Of a stretch of 64,000 nucleotides of DNA, positions 7,784 through 15,995 are shown piece after piece. Below the pieces are notes generated by a model. That model had not been told where the DNA came from, did no database searches, and worked only from the letters and a program-made list of their open reading frames with translations. The DNA comes from Frigoribacterium sp. SL97 (GTDB lineage Bacteria; Actinomycetota; Actinomycetes; Actinomycetales; Microbacteriaceae). Made by a program: the position numbers and the translations under genes. The first letter of the stretch is position 1, and every line of letters begins with the position of its first letter. Location of the stretch: NCBI RefSeq assembly GCF_026625765.1, contig NZ_CP113062.1, positions 3,286,001 through 3,350,000 on the forward strand, given 5' to 3'.

Positions 7784-8940
7784 TCCCCTCGTCCGCGGCT
7801 CGCGCCGACCCGTTCGGCGGCCGGGGCCTCGTCGCTGTCGTTGACGGTCTCGTGGGTCACCGGGTGCCGTCGGGCGAGGAGGGCGAAGGCGAGCCCACCG
7901 CCCAGGGCGAGCACCGCGACCACCACCAGGCCCGCCGTGCTCGAACTGGCCAGCCAGGCCGAGAGCCCCCCGACCAGCGCGGCGGCCGGCAGGGTCACCA
8001 CCCAGGCCGACGCGATCCTGCCGACGACGCCCCAGTGCACCGTGGCGAGTTTCTTGCCCAGCCCTGCCCCGACGATGGACCCCGACGTCACCTGGGTCGT
8101 CGACAGGGCGAACCCGAGGTGGGACGAGATCAGGATGGTCGCGGCCGAGCTCGTCTCGGCCGCGAACCCCTGCGGGGCCTGGACGTCGGTGATGCGCTTG
8201 CCCACGGTGCGCATGATGCGCCAGCCCCCGAGGTAGGTGCCGAGCGCGATGGCGAGGCCACAGGCGAGGACCACCCAGAGCTGCGGGGCGCTGCCGGCGC
8301 CCTGGTAGCCGGCGGCGATCAGGGTCAACGTGATGATGCCCATCGTCTTCTGGGCGTCGTTCGTGCCGTGGGCGAGCGAGACCAGGGAGGCGCTGATCGT
8401 CTGCCCGTGCCGGAAGCCGGCGGTGGACCCCCGCAGGGTGGCCTGCCGCGTGATCCGGTAGGCCACGTAGGTGGCGACGAGGGCGACCACGCCCGCCACG
8501 ACGGGCGAGATCAGGGCCGGCAGCACGACCTTCGACAGGACCACGCCGAAGTCGACGGCCCCCACGCCGGCACCGATGACCGCGGCCCCGATCAGGCCGC
8601 CGAAGAGGGCGTGCGACGAGCTGGACGGCAGCCCGAGGTACCAGGTGGCGAGGTTCCAGATGACGGCTCCCACGAGACCGGCGAAGATCATGACCGGTGT
8701 CACCTGCACCCCGCCGTCTCCCTCGCGGATGATGCCGTTCGAGACGGTGCTCGCGACCTCGGTCGAGAGGAACGCACCCACCAGGTTGAGGACGGCCGAG
8801 ATGAGGACGGCGACCTTCGGCTTGAGGGCGCCGGTGGCGACCGAGGTCGCCATGGCGTTGGCCGTGTCGTGGAAGCCGTTCGTGAAGTCGAAGACCAGCG
8901 CGATCACGACCACGAGCACCACGGTGACGAACACGTCCAT
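7780..8940 (-). CDS. PiT-family inorganic phosphate transporter
   Basis: A 386-residue membrane protein with the duplicated PiT signature: FDFTNGFHDTANAMA near the N-terminus and SLAHGTNDAQKTMG in the second half. About ten hydrophobic segments. It probably imports phosphate (metal-phosphate) with protons. GGAGGG precedes the ATG at 8940. A TAGCGT box lies about 70 nt upstream on the same strand, and a TTGCA-N5-TGCAA palindrome lies further upstream. The following small membrane gene is coupled to it. No PhoU-like (DUF47) partner gene is adjacent. Confidence 0.9.
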   Translation of the reverse strand: MDVFVTVVLVVVIALVFDFTNGFHDTANAMATSVATGALKPKVAVLISAVLNLVGAFLSTEVASTVSNGIIREGDGGVQVTPVMIFAGLVGAVIWNLATWYLGLPSSSSHALFGGLIGAAVIGAGVGAVDFGVVLSKVVLPALISPVVAGVVALVATYVAYRITRQATLRGSTAGFRHGQTISASLVSLAHGTNDAQKTMGIITLTLIAAGYQGAGSAPQLWVVLACGLAIALGTYLGGWRIMRTVGKRITDVQAPQGFAAETSSAATILISSHLGFALSTTQVTSGSIVGAGLGKKLATVHWGVVGRIASAWVVTLPAAALVGGLSAWLASSSTAGLVVVAVLALGGGLAFALLARRHPVTHETVNDSDEAPAAERVGASRGRGE

Positions 8941-9052
8941 CGGTACCGCCCTCCGGGACCCTCGCCGGTCACCGACCGATGACCGCGGCACGATGGCCCC
9001 GGTGCGACGCTAGGCCTCGTGGACGCGCTCGAAGATGAACGCCGAAGGAATC

Positions 9053-9067
9053 TTGCACATCATGCAA
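9053..9067. promoter_or_regulatory. Candidate operator TTGCA-N5-TGCAA upstream of the phosphate transporter
   Basis: Perfect inverted repeat TTGCACATCATGCAA in the 437-bp gap between the PiT gene and the exonuclease gene. It is about 40 bp upstream of the TAGCGT box at 9008-9013 (minus strand). The AT-rich sequence stands out from its surroundings. The regulator is unknown. Apart from this site and the tiny frame at 9240, I see nothing in 8941-9377. Confidence 0.35.
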
Positions 9068-9239
9068 ATGGACCGGAGGGCTCGGTGCTCACCACCGTCG
9101 GGACCGGCCGTTCCGCTAGGCGCAGCCCCGCGAGGCGCGTACGGTGGGCGGAGGCAGCCCCAGCTCCCGGTCGCCGTCCTCCCTCACCTCGGGAGGTGGT
9201 CCGACCGGAGGCACCGAGCACCCCGACCCGACGGACCCC

Positions 9240-9338
9240 ATGGCACGCACCACCCTCCCCGAGACCGCACCCGAGCAACTGACCGAATGGCCGTCGCTCG
9301 ACAGCGACGACCACTTCACGGACGATCCCGCCCTGTAA
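9240..9338 (+). CDS. Possible tiny hypothetical protein (32 aa)
   Basis: A short ATG frame, acidic, with ETAPEQLTEWPSLDSDDHF. It lies in an otherwise empty gap. No ribosome binding site is at the right distance, though a TACGGT box about 100 nt upstream could drive a leader. Weakly supported. Confidence 0.25.
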   Translation: MARTTLPETAPEQLTEWPSLDSDDHFTDDPAL

Positions 9339-9377
9339 GGAGCGATCCCCCACGGGGCGTCCCGTGCCTCCTCGGCG

Positions 9378-10967
9378 TCAGGCCGCCGTGCGTGACCGAC
9401 GTGAGCGGGCCAGCACGAACGGCAACTGCGTCTCGTCGACCACGGGCACCCCGTAACGGAGGGCCTTGCGGACCTTGCCCGATGCGCAGGCGACGTCCGC
9501 GGCGACGACCAGCGACGTCTCGGTCGTGACCGCCGGCCAGACGACCAACCCGGCACGCTCGAGCGTCCGCACGAGGGCGTCCCTCTCCTGGCTGAGCGAT
9601 CCGGTCAGGGCGACGTGCGCGCCGGGTGCCAGCGGCCCGACGTCGGGCCGGGCCAGGGACGGCGTCCGGGGCTCCGGTGCCGCTCCGAGGGACTCGTCGA
9701 GCCCCTCGATGACCTCGAACTCGTCGAGCTCGTCGTCCTCCGCCGGACGGGGCGCGCGCTCGAGCACCGACGGCACGAGAGCCGCGTCGCGCCGGTGCGG
9801 GGCGATGCCGAGCATCTCGGCGACCGCGTCCACCTGCCGCCGTTCGTCGTCCGAGAGCACGTCGTGCGCCCAGACGGTCGAGACGAGTGAGGCGAAGTAG
9901 CGGTCGTGCACGAGCGCACGGGACAGGTCGTCGAGGTCGAGCTCGACGGCGAGGGTCGCGAGGTTCCCGGCCTCGTCCCGCGAGAGGTAGCCGTCGGACA
10001 GTGCCTTGTCGAGCATCGCCGCGTACTGGTCCTGACGACGGTCGAGGCCGAGCTGGGGCAGCAGCTCGGTCGCCCGCTCGAGAAAGCGGGGCTCGGTGGG
10101 CGCCGGCTCGACGGACAGGCCGTAGACGTCGCGATCGAGGTCGAGGTCGACGGGACCCGCGAGGTGCGTGCCGCCCGCGGGGCTCGCCGGGGGCACCGCC
10201 GCCGGAGCCGTGGGCCCCACGGCGCCGGACGCCAAGAGGACGGCGGAGGGGGCGGGCGCGAGGTCGCGCACCCGGGCGACACGGCGCCGGGCCCGCCAGG
10301 CCGCGCGGCCGGGGACGTGGCCTCCGTCGTCGGCGCCACCCGCGCCTCCTGCGTACCGGGGGTGCGGCGTGGACCGCGGGGTCTCGGCCGTCGGCCACTG
10401 CTGCAGGGCGGCGTAGCGGCCCCAGTCCTGCCACCAGGCCGACTGGGCGTCACCCATGCGCAGGTAGGCGGACAGCAGCTGGGCGGTCGCCGCCGCGTCG
10501 CCGAGCGACTCGTGGGCGACGGAGAGGTCGACGTCGATGGCCGCGCAGCAGTCGGCGAGCGTGCGGCCGGCGCCGGGCAGGTACGTGGGGGCGAGCTTCA
10601 TCGTGCAGAGTGCGCCCGACCCGTCGGTCCCGAGCGGCGACACCAACCCGAGGCGCGCGAACTCGGCGGCCAGGAACTGCGCCTCGAAGCGGGCGTTGTG
10701 CGCGACGACGACGCGTCCGCGCAGGCGGTCGCAGAGGTCGTCGACGACGTGCTCGAACCGGGGTGCCCCGCGGACGTCCGCGCTGCGGAGCCCGTGGACG
10801 TGGATGGGCCCGAGGTCCCGCGAGGGGTCGACGACGGTCTCGAACGACGCCTCGACCTCACCGTGGACGTCGAGGTGCACGATGCCGATCTCGATCACCC
10901 GATGGTGTCGCCCGGGCCAGAGACCCGTCGTCTCGACGTCGATGACCGCGTAGCCGCCGTGAACCAT
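9378..10967 (-). CDS. DEDDh 3'-5' exonuclease with C-terminal BRCT domain
   Basis: A 529-residue protein. The N-terminal third is a DnaQ-like exonuclease: DVETTG (Exo I), HNARFE (Exo II) and HESLGDA (Exo III, DEDDh type). A variable Pro/Ala linker (about 190-260) leads to a helical middle part, and the last 80 or so residues (VALTGSLSQERDALVRTLERAG and on) match a BRCT fold as in ligase NAD-type proteins. This architecture is common in actinobacteria and is usually annotated as a DNA polymerase III epsilon-like protein; a DNA-repair or proofreading-like role is inferred. AAAGGGATGAC before the ATG at 10967 serves as ribosome binding site. Confidence 0.85.
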   Translation of the reverse strand: MVHGGYAVIDVETTGLWPGRHHRVIEIGIVHLDVHGEVEASFETVVDPSRDLGPIHVHGLRSADVRGAPRFEHVVDDLCDRLRGRVVVAHNARFEAQFLAAEFARLGLVSPLGTDGSGALCTMKLAPTYLPGAGRTLADCCAAIDVDLSVAHESLGDAAATAQLLSAYLRMGDAQSAWWQDWGRYAALQQWPTAETPRSTPHPRYAGGAGGADDGGHVPGRAAWRARRRVARVRDLAPAPSAVLLASGAVGPTAPAAVPPASPAGGTHLAGPVDLDLDRDVYGLSVEPAPTEPRFLERATELLPQLGLDRRQDQYAAMLDKALSDGYLSRDEAGNLATLAVELDLDDLSRALVHDRYFASLVSTVWAHDVLSDDERRQVDAVAEMLGIAPHRRDAALVPSVLERAPRPAEDDELDEFEVIEGLDESLGAAPEPRTPSLARPDVGPLAPGAHVALTGSLSQERDALVRTLERAGLVVWPAVTTETSLVVAADVACASGKVRKALRYGVPVVDETQLPFVLARSRRSRTAA

Positions 10968-11109
10968 GTCATCCCTTTCGTCGGGGCGAGCCTGGCAGGT
11001 TGCCCGATGGGCATCCAGCCCGCAATCGGGTGACACCCGTCGTGGGGCGGTGGGGGGACGCGGGGTCAGGAGGCGCGGCTCGGTGCTTCCCGTCGGTCCC
11101 GTCGTCCGC

Positions 11110-11115
11110 CACGAT
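11110..11115 (+). promoter_or_regulatory. -10 box (CACGAT) of a leaderless transcript
   Basis: CACGAT lies 6 nt before the ATG at 11122, fitting the leaderless pattern. Confidence 0.4.
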
Positions 11116-11121
11116 GGGGGC

Positions 11122-11829
11122 ATGACCGCCGCCCCCGCCTCCGTCACCGCCGCGACCGCCTCCGTCACGGCCCCGACCGCGTCCGTCACGGCCGTCTGCC
11201 GGGTGTCGGCCCTGCTGCCCGACTCGGGCACGATCGGCGTGACCGCCATCGACAAGCGCCCCGTGGACGGGCCCGTCCACGTGCGCCCCCTCGGCCTCCG
11301 TGCCGACGTGCAGGCCGACCGCAAGCACCACGGCGGGATCGACCAGGCGGTGTACGCCTTCGCCGACGAGGACGCCGCCCACTTCGCCGAGCTGCTCGGC
11401 CGCGAGGTGGTGCCGGGGCTGTTCGGCGAGAACCTGCGGACGTCCGGGATCGACGTCACCGGCGCGGTGATCGGCGAACGCTGGGCCGTGGGCGGCACCC
11501 TCGTGCTCGAGGTCACGAAGCCTCGCGTCCCGTGCGGCACGTTCGCCCGCCGACTCGGCGAGGCCATGTGGGTCAAGCGGTTCTACGCCGAGGGTCGCCC
11601 CGGCACCTACCTGCGGGTGGTGAAGGCGGGGCCCGTCCAGGCGGGTGACGGCGTCACGGTGCTGTCACGACCGTCGCACGGGGTGACGATCGGCGAGTCC
11701 TTCACGGGGCTCCGGCCCGACCGGGCCGAGGCCCTCCTCGCAGCCGTCGACGGACCCGACCGCCTGAGGCTCACCGACGAGGTCCGGGGCTTCGCCGAGA
11801 AGGCCCTGCGAGGGCGCGTCCCCGCCTGA
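11122..11829 (+). CDS. MOSC-domain protein (YiiM-like)
   Basis: A 235-residue protein of the MOSC family, which binds sulfur-carrying cofactors such as the molybdenum cofactor or acts on N-hydroxylated compounds. The core motifs are visible: DRKHHGGIDQAVYAF, GLFGENL and TKPRVPCGTFARRLG, the last carrying the conserved cysteine. The N-terminus is a short Ala/Thr/Ser-Val repeat. The ATG at 11122 fits the leaderless pattern; the open frame upstream has no similarity. Monocistronic. Confidence 0.85.
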   Translation: MTAAPASVTAATASVTAPTASVTAVCRVSALLPDSGTIGVTAIDKRPVDGPVHVRPLGLRADVQADRKHHGGIDQAVYAFADEDAAHFAELLGREVVPGLFGENLRTSGIDVTGAVIGERWAVGGTLVLEVTKPRVPCGTFARRLGEAMWVKRFYAEGRPGTYLRVVKAGPVQAGDGVTVLSRPSHGVTIGESFTGLRPDRAEALLAAVDGPDRLRLTDEVRGFAEKALRGRVPA

Positions 11830-11850
11830 GCGCCGGCACGCACGCTCCAC

Positions 11851-11856
11851 TAGCCT
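11851..11856 (+). promoter_or_regulatory. -10 box (TAGCCT) of the PRC-barrel gene
   Basis: TAGCCT is 44 nt before the ATG at 11901, leaving a leader of about 40 nt that ends in AGAGGAGG, so this gene is led and not leaderless. Confidence 0.4.
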
Positions 11857-11900
11857 CGACCGAGAGGGCCCGGACGGGGCCCGCGCCAGAGGAGGCACCC

Positions 11901-12257
11901 ATGTTCGAAGCCGAGAACATCCGCGACTGGATCGGCATGCCGGTCGTCGACCCCGACGGCGACAAGGTCGGCTCGCTCGAGAGCATCTACTTCGACACCG
12001 CCGCCGACCAGCCCGCCTTCGCCACCGTGACCGCCGGACTGCTCGGCCGCTCGCGCCTGGTCTTCGTGCCGCTGCAGGGTGCCGTCGTCGCCCCCAAGCA
12101 CCTCAAGGTGCAGTTCGCGAAGAAGCTCGTCAAGGACGCCCCGTCGATCGAGACCGACGGCGAGCTCGAGGCAGCCCGCGAGCCCGCCGTGTTCGAGCAC
12201 TACGGCCTCGTGTACCAGACCGGCGCGGCCGGCGAACGCCGCCTCGGCCGCCGCTGA
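11901..12257 (+). CDS. PRC-barrel domain protein
   Basis: A 118-residue protein with an N-terminal PRC-barrel (IRDWIGMPVVDPDGDKVGSLESIYFDTAADQPAF) and a short C-terminal extension. PRC barrels occur in RimM and in photosynthetic reaction centre H subunits; stand-alone forms in actinobacteria have unknown roles. AGAGGAGG lies 6 nt before the ATG. A strong terminator follows, so the gene is probably monocistronic. Confidence 0.85.
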   Translation: MFEAENIRDWIGMPVVDPDGDKVGSLESIYFDTAADQPAFATVTAGLLGRSRLVFVPLQGAVVAPKHLKVQFAKKLVKDAPSIETDGELEAAREPAVFEHYGLVYQTGAAGERRLGRR

Positions 12258-12276
12258 CCGCCGCCGCTCCCGACCG

Positions 12277-12309
12277 CGAAGGGCCCCGCCGCATCGGCGG
12301 GGCCCTTCG
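12277..12309 (+). terminator. Strong hairpin terminator after the PRC-barrel gene
   Basis: A perfect 14-bp stem, GAAGGGCCCCGCCG with CGGCGGGGCCCTTC, around a CAT loop, about 20 nt after the stop codon. Confidence 0.85.
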
Positions 12310-12359
12310 GCGTCCGCTCCGGCGATGGTGCGCGGACGAGTGCAGAACGTGCAAAAATC

Positions 12360-12390
12360 AGGAGGCGCGGGTCGGTGACCCGCGCCTCCT
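12360..12390. repeat. Inverted pair of the dispersed GGAGGCGCG word
   Basis: Two copies in opposite orientation give perfect 14-bp arms, AGGAGGCGCGGGTC and GACCCGCGCCTCCT, around a GGT loop. It lies between two genes, downstream of an already complete terminator, so a second terminator role is possible but not required. It resembles the paired uptake sequences found at Neisseria and Haemophilus gene ends. Confidence 0.85.
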
Positions 12391-12478
12391 GCGTCGTGCG
12401 CCCGCCCCGACGCCGCCGCCACGTGCTCCGGCCTCGTGCCGCCCCTCCCCCCCTCGCCTCGCCCCCGTCGCCTCGCCC

Positions 12479-12520
12479 CACGCCCCCTTCGCCTCGCCTC
12501 ACGCCCCCTTCGCCTCGCCT
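12479..12520. repeat. Two perfect 21-bp direct repeats upstream of the MFS gene
   Basis: Each unit starts CACGCCCCCTTCGCC and ends CTCGCCT. A pyrimidine-rich strand lies between the word hairpin and the MFS start. No regulator can be assigned. Confidence 0.7.
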
Positions 12521-12553
12521 CACGGCCCGTGCCGCTGCCCGAAAGGCCACCCC

Positions 12554-14062
12554 ATGACCCACGCCCCCGCCCCGACCGGCGCCACATCGCCGTCCTCCCC
12601 CGGAGCGGGCCCCGGCCAGCCCGCCGGGGTGCCGCGTCACGCCTGGTACGCCCTCGTCGCCCTTCTCCTCGGCATGTTCATCGCCCTGCTCGACACCACG
12701 ATCGTCAACGTCGCCCTGCCGACGATCCGCACGACTCTCGACGCCTCGGAGTCGACCCTGTCGTGGATCATCTCGGGGTACGCCCTCGCCTTCGGCCTCG
12801 CGTTGATCCCCGCCGGGCGCATCGGCGACCGCATCGGCCACAAGTGGGTCTACTTCACGGGAGTCCTGCTCTTCACGCTGGCGTCGCTCGCCTGTGGCCT
12901 CGCCCAGGACGACACCCAGCTCGTGGTGTTCCGCGTCGTGCAGGGCCTCGCCGGCGGCATCTTCGTGCCGGCCGTCACGGCGTTCATCCAGTTGCTGTTC
13001 CCCGGTCGCTCGCGGGGCAAGGCCTTCGCCATCATGGGCGCCGTCATCGGCGTCTCGTCGGCGCTCGGTCCGATCATCGGCGGCCTGATCATCCAGGCCT
13101 TCGGCGACGAGAACGGGTGGCGTCTCGTCTTCTACGTCAACCTGCCGTTCGGCATCATCACCCTCGTCGCCGCCGCCGTCCTGCTGCCCAAGCGAGACGA
13201 GTCGGTGCCCCGTCCCGACCGCGGGCTCGACTGGATCGGCCTCGTGCTGGTCTCGGGCGCCTTCGTCGCCCTGCTCGTCCCGCTGATCCAGGGGCAGGAC
13301 GAGGGCTGGCCGCTCTGGACCTACCTGACCATCGCCGCCGGCGTCGTGCTGCTCGCCCTGTTCGGCCTGTGGGAGGTCGCGTACACGAAGCGCGGCAAGA
13401 CCCCCCTCGTCCCGCCGAAGCTGTTCGCGCACCCGTCGTTCACCGGTGGCGTCGTCCTCGCGCTCGTCTACTTCGCGGCCTTCACGAGCATCTTCTTCAC
13501 GATCTCGCTACTCTGGCAGTCGGGGCTCGGCCACAGTGCGTTGGCCTCGGGCGCCGTGGCGATCCCGTTCGCGGTGGGCAGCATCATCAGCTCGTCGCAG
13601 AGCAACCGCATCGCCGCCCGGCTCGGTCGCGGCGTGCTGATCCTCGGCACGGCCCTCGTCACCATCGGCCTCACCTGGATGTGGCTCGTGCTCGTCACGG
13701 TCGACGCCTCCGACCTGACCAACTGGATGCTGCTGGTCCCTCTGCTGCTCGCCGGCCTCGGCAACGGCTTCTTCATCGCGCCGAACGTCCAGTTCATCGT
13801 CGCGACGGTCGACCGGCAGGACGCCGGCTCGGCCAGCGCCGTCATCTCGGCGATCCAGCGCATCGGGTCGGCCGTGGGCATCGCGATCATCGGCAGCGTG
13901 CTCTTCGGCACGCTGACCATCTCGGGCCGCACGCCGGCCGACGTCGCCACCGGCTTCACCGACGCGGCGGCCCACGCCATGCTCGTCAGCGCGATCTTCG
14001 CCCTGGCCTCGTTCGTGCTCGTGTTCGCCCTGCCGCGTCGCGTCCCGCAGCAGCGCGGATAG
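12554..14062 (+). CDS. MFS drug/metabolite exporter of the DHA2 (EmrB/QacA) type
   Basis: A 502-residue, probably 14-helix inner-membrane transporter using the proton gradient. Motif A/D1 region LLDTTIVNVALPTI is diagnostic for the DHA2 group, followed by the GRIGDRIGHKW loop and motif C-like glycines in helix 5 (GVSSALGPIIGG). GAAAGG precedes the ATG at 12554 by about 8 nt. It stands alone between terminators with no TetR or MarR regulator beside it. Substrate unknown; multidrug or metabolite export is inferred from the family. Confidence 0.9.
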   Translation: MTHAPAPTGATSPSSPGAGPGQPAGVPRHAWYALVALLLGMFIALLDTTIVNVALPTIRTTLDASESTLSWIISGYALAFGLALIPAGRIGDRIGHKWVYFTGVLLFTLASLACGLAQDDTQLVVFRVVQGLAGGIFVPAVTAFIQLLFPGRSRGKAFAIMGAVIGVSSALGPIIGGLIIQAFGDENGWRLVFYVNLPFGIITLVAAAVLLPKRDESVPRPDRGLDWIGLVLVSGAFVALLVPLIQGQDEGWPLWTYLTIAAGVVLLALFGLWEVAYTKRGKTPLVPPKLFAHPSFTGGVVLALVYFAAFTSIFFTISLLWQSGLGHSALASGAVAIPFAVGSIISSSQSNRIAARLGRGVLILGTALVTIGLTWMWLVLVTVDASDLTNWMLLVPLLLAGLGNGFFIAPNVQFIVATVDRQDAGSASAVISAIQRIGSAVGIAIIGSVLFGTLTISGRTPADVATGFTDAAAHAMLVSAIFALASFVLVFALPRRVPQQRG

Positions 14063-14090
14063 CGCCGTCCGGGCGCCGCCACGCGCGGGT

Positions 14091-14115
14091 GGGGCCGGGA
14101 TGCGAACCCGGCCCC
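14091..14115 (+). terminator. Hairpin terminator after the MFS gene
   Basis: 9-bp stem GGGGCCGGG/CCCGGCCCC with a 7-nt loop, about 30 nt past the stop. Confidence 0.75.
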
Positions 14116-14145
14116 CTCGTTCGGGCGGCACCAAGGAAGGTGAGG

Positions 14146-14151
14146 CACACT
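14146..14151 (+). promoter_or_regulatory. -10 box (CACACT) of a leaderless transcript
   Basis: CACACT lies 6 nt before the ATG at 14158. Confidence 0.4.
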
Positions 14152-14157
14152 GCAACG

Positions 14158-15327
14158 ATGCCCTCAGCCCTGCCGACCACAGAGCCGACCGTCCGCCCCG
14201 TCTCGACGACCCGTCGAGACCGGGTGCTGCCGCTCGACGGCCTGCGCACGCTGGCCATCGCCCTCGTCGTGCTCTACCACCTGCACGTGCCGGGCTTCGG
14301 CAGCGGTTTCGTGGGCGTCAACGTCTTCTTCGTGCTGTCGGGCTACCTGATCACCACGTTGCTGCTGCGCGAGCACGCGTCGACGGGACGCATCCGGCTC
14401 GGCCGGTTCTGGGTCCGCCGCCTGCTGCGGCTCTACCCGACGCTGCTCGCCGTCGTCGTGGTGGGCGTCTCGCTGTGGTGGCTCGTGGGTGACTACCAGG
14501 GCTCGACCCTCGGCCCGGTCGGTGCCGCCCTGATCGCCCTCACCTACACCGGCAACGTCGCCCGGGCGTTCTTCGACACCTCGCAGGGCGTCTTCGCGCC
14601 GATGTGGAGCCTGTCGATGGAAGAGCAGTTCTACCTCGTCTGGCCGCCGGTGCTGGTGCTGCTGCTCGCCGTCGCGGTCAGGCGCAAGGCCCTGGTCGCC
14701 GGCCTCTCGGTGGTCGTGGTCGCCTCGGCCGTCGCCACCTGGTTCCTCTACGACCGCCCCTCGGGCGGTGCGACCCCCGACATCTACTTCAGCCCCGTCC
14801 TCAACGTGGCCCCCCTGCTGATGGGCTGCGTGCTCGCGGTCGTCCTGCGGTCCGACCGCGTGCGGGCAGCCCTCGCCGGCCGCTGGGGAGCCCTCGCCAC
14901 CTGGCTCGGATTCGCCGGGGTCGTGGGGTCGCTCTTCGTCATCGGAGCGGGGTGGCAGCAGAGCGTCCTCACCTTCGCGGTCGCGTTGCCCGCCGTGGGC
15001 CTGGCCTCGATGCTCCTGATCGGTGGTCTCGTCACGGCGTCGTCCCCCGTCGCCTGGGTGCTGTCCCTGGCACCGGTCGCCTGGTTCGGACGGGCCGTCT
15101 CGTACCCGCTCTACCTCTGGCACGTCGTCTTCATCGCGCTGGTCGAACCGTACGTGCAGGGTGCGCTCGGCATCGTCCTCGTGCTCGCGGCGGCGATCGG
15201 CACGTCCGTTCTCTCGCACCACTTCGTGGAGAAGCCGGCCCTCGCGCTGAAGGGCCGTTTCGAGCCCCGGGAGCCTCGCCGCGCCTCCTCGACCGTCTCA
15301 CGCGACCGCGAGCTCACGAACGCCTGA
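14158..15327 (+). CDS. Acyltransferase-3 family membrane protein (OafA/YrhL-like)
   Basis: A 389-residue multi-pass membrane protein. It opens with PLDGLRTLAIALVVLYHLHVPGFGSGFVGVNVFFVLSGYLIT, the classic acyltransferase-3 start including the catalytic-histidine region, then RRLLRLYPTLL and WSLSMEEQFYLVWP. Members O-acetylate surface glycans, antibiotics or lipids. No SGNH extension is fused. The target is unknown; there are no glycan genes beside it. Leaderless start inferred. Confidence 0.9.
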   Translation: MPSALPTTEPTVRPVSTTRRDRVLPLDGLRTLAIALVVLYHLHVPGFGSGFVGVNVFFVLSGYLITTLLLREHASTGRIRLGRFWVRRLLRLYPTLLAVVVVGVSLWWLVGDYQGSTLGPVGAALIALTYTGNVARAFFDTSQGVFAPMWSLSMEEQFYLVWPPVLVLLLAVAVRRKALVAGLSVVVVASAVATWFLYDRPSGGATPDIYFSPVLNVAPLLMGCVLAVVLRSDRVRAALAGRWGALATWLGFAGVVGSLFVIGAGWQQSVLTFAVALPAVGLASMLLIGGLVTASSPVAWVLSLAPVAWFGRAVSYPLYLWHVVFIALVEPYVQGALGIVLVLAAAIGTSVLSHHFVEKPALALKGRFEPREPRRASSTVSRDRELTNA

Positions 15328-15382
15328 CGCCGGGCGCCTGACGCCGGGTGCGGGCGCCTGACGCATGGCGCCTGACGCCGGG
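15321..15382. repeat. Short direct repeats (GCGCCTGACGC)
   Basis: Four irregularly spaced copies of about 11 bp span the end of the acyltransferase gene and the gap to the response regulator gene. No function apparent. Confidence 0.6.
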
Positions 15383-15392
15383 CGGACCGGGG

Positions 15393-15995
15393 TCAGAGCC
15401 AGCCGCGCTCGCGCGCGACCCGGGCGGCGGCGTGCCGCGACGAACTGCCGGTCTTCTGCATCGCCGACGACAGGTAGTTGCGCACCGTGCCGGACGCGAG
15501 GTGCAGCCGGGCGCTGATCTCACGCACCGAGAAGCCGTCGGTCGTCAGTCGCAACGTGTCGAGCTCGCGCTCGGTCAGCGGACAGTCGTCCATCATCGCC
15601 GAGGCCGAGATGTCGGCGTCGATGTAACGGCGGCCGTCGTGCACCTGCACGATCACCCGTTCGAGCTCGTCGGGATCGACCGACTTCGGCAGGAACCCTC
15701 GCACCCCGGCACGGAGGGCACGACGGAGCACGCCGGGGCGGCCGTGACGGGTCAGCAGCACGACCGCCTGCTCGGGTCGTCGACCCAGGATCGCGATCGC
15801 CGCGTCGATGCCGTCCATGCCGGGCATCTCGAGGTCGAGCAGCACGACGTCGGGCTCGTGAAGCGCGGCGAGGGCCACGGCCTCGGCACCGTCGGCGGCC
15901 TGGGCGACGACGGTGATCGTGTCGCTCAGGTCGAGCAGGGCGGCGATCGATCGACGCAGCAGGGTCTCGTCGTCGGCGAGCAGCACGCGGATCAT
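15393..15995 (-). CDS. LuxR/NarL-family response regulator
   Basis: A 200-residue DNA-binding regulator: receiver domain with the acidic pair at Asp8-Asp9 and the phosphoacceptor at about Asp54 (VVLLDLEMPGMDG), then a LuxR-type helix-turn-helix (LTERELDTLRLTTDGFSVREIS...SGTVRNYLS). Its ATG overlaps the stop of the kinase gene (ATGA). It probably controls the divergent ABC exporter, whose promoter region carries a repeated CCGATGTCAC. Confidence 0.92.
   Translation of the reverse strand: MIRVLLADDETLLRRSIAALLDLSDTITVVAQAADGAEAVALAALHEPDVVLLDLEMPGMDGIDAAIAILGRRPEQAVVLLTRHGRPGVLRRALRAGVRGFLPKSVDPDELERVIVQVHDGRRYIDADISASAMMDDCPLTERELDTLRLTTDGFSVREISARLHLASGTVRNYLSSAMQKTGSSSRHAAARVARERGWL

Noticed and set aside
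9035..9529. 164-codon plus-strand frame in the gap after the phosphate transporter
   Set aside because: Arg/Pro-rich composition, no start signals, and it runs antisense into the exonuclease gene.
12436..15327. A 963-codon plus-strand frame that seems to join the MFS region to the acyltransferase
   Set aside because: The first part is an Arg/His/Pro-rich shadow of the MFS gene in another frame; the real protein starts at 14158.
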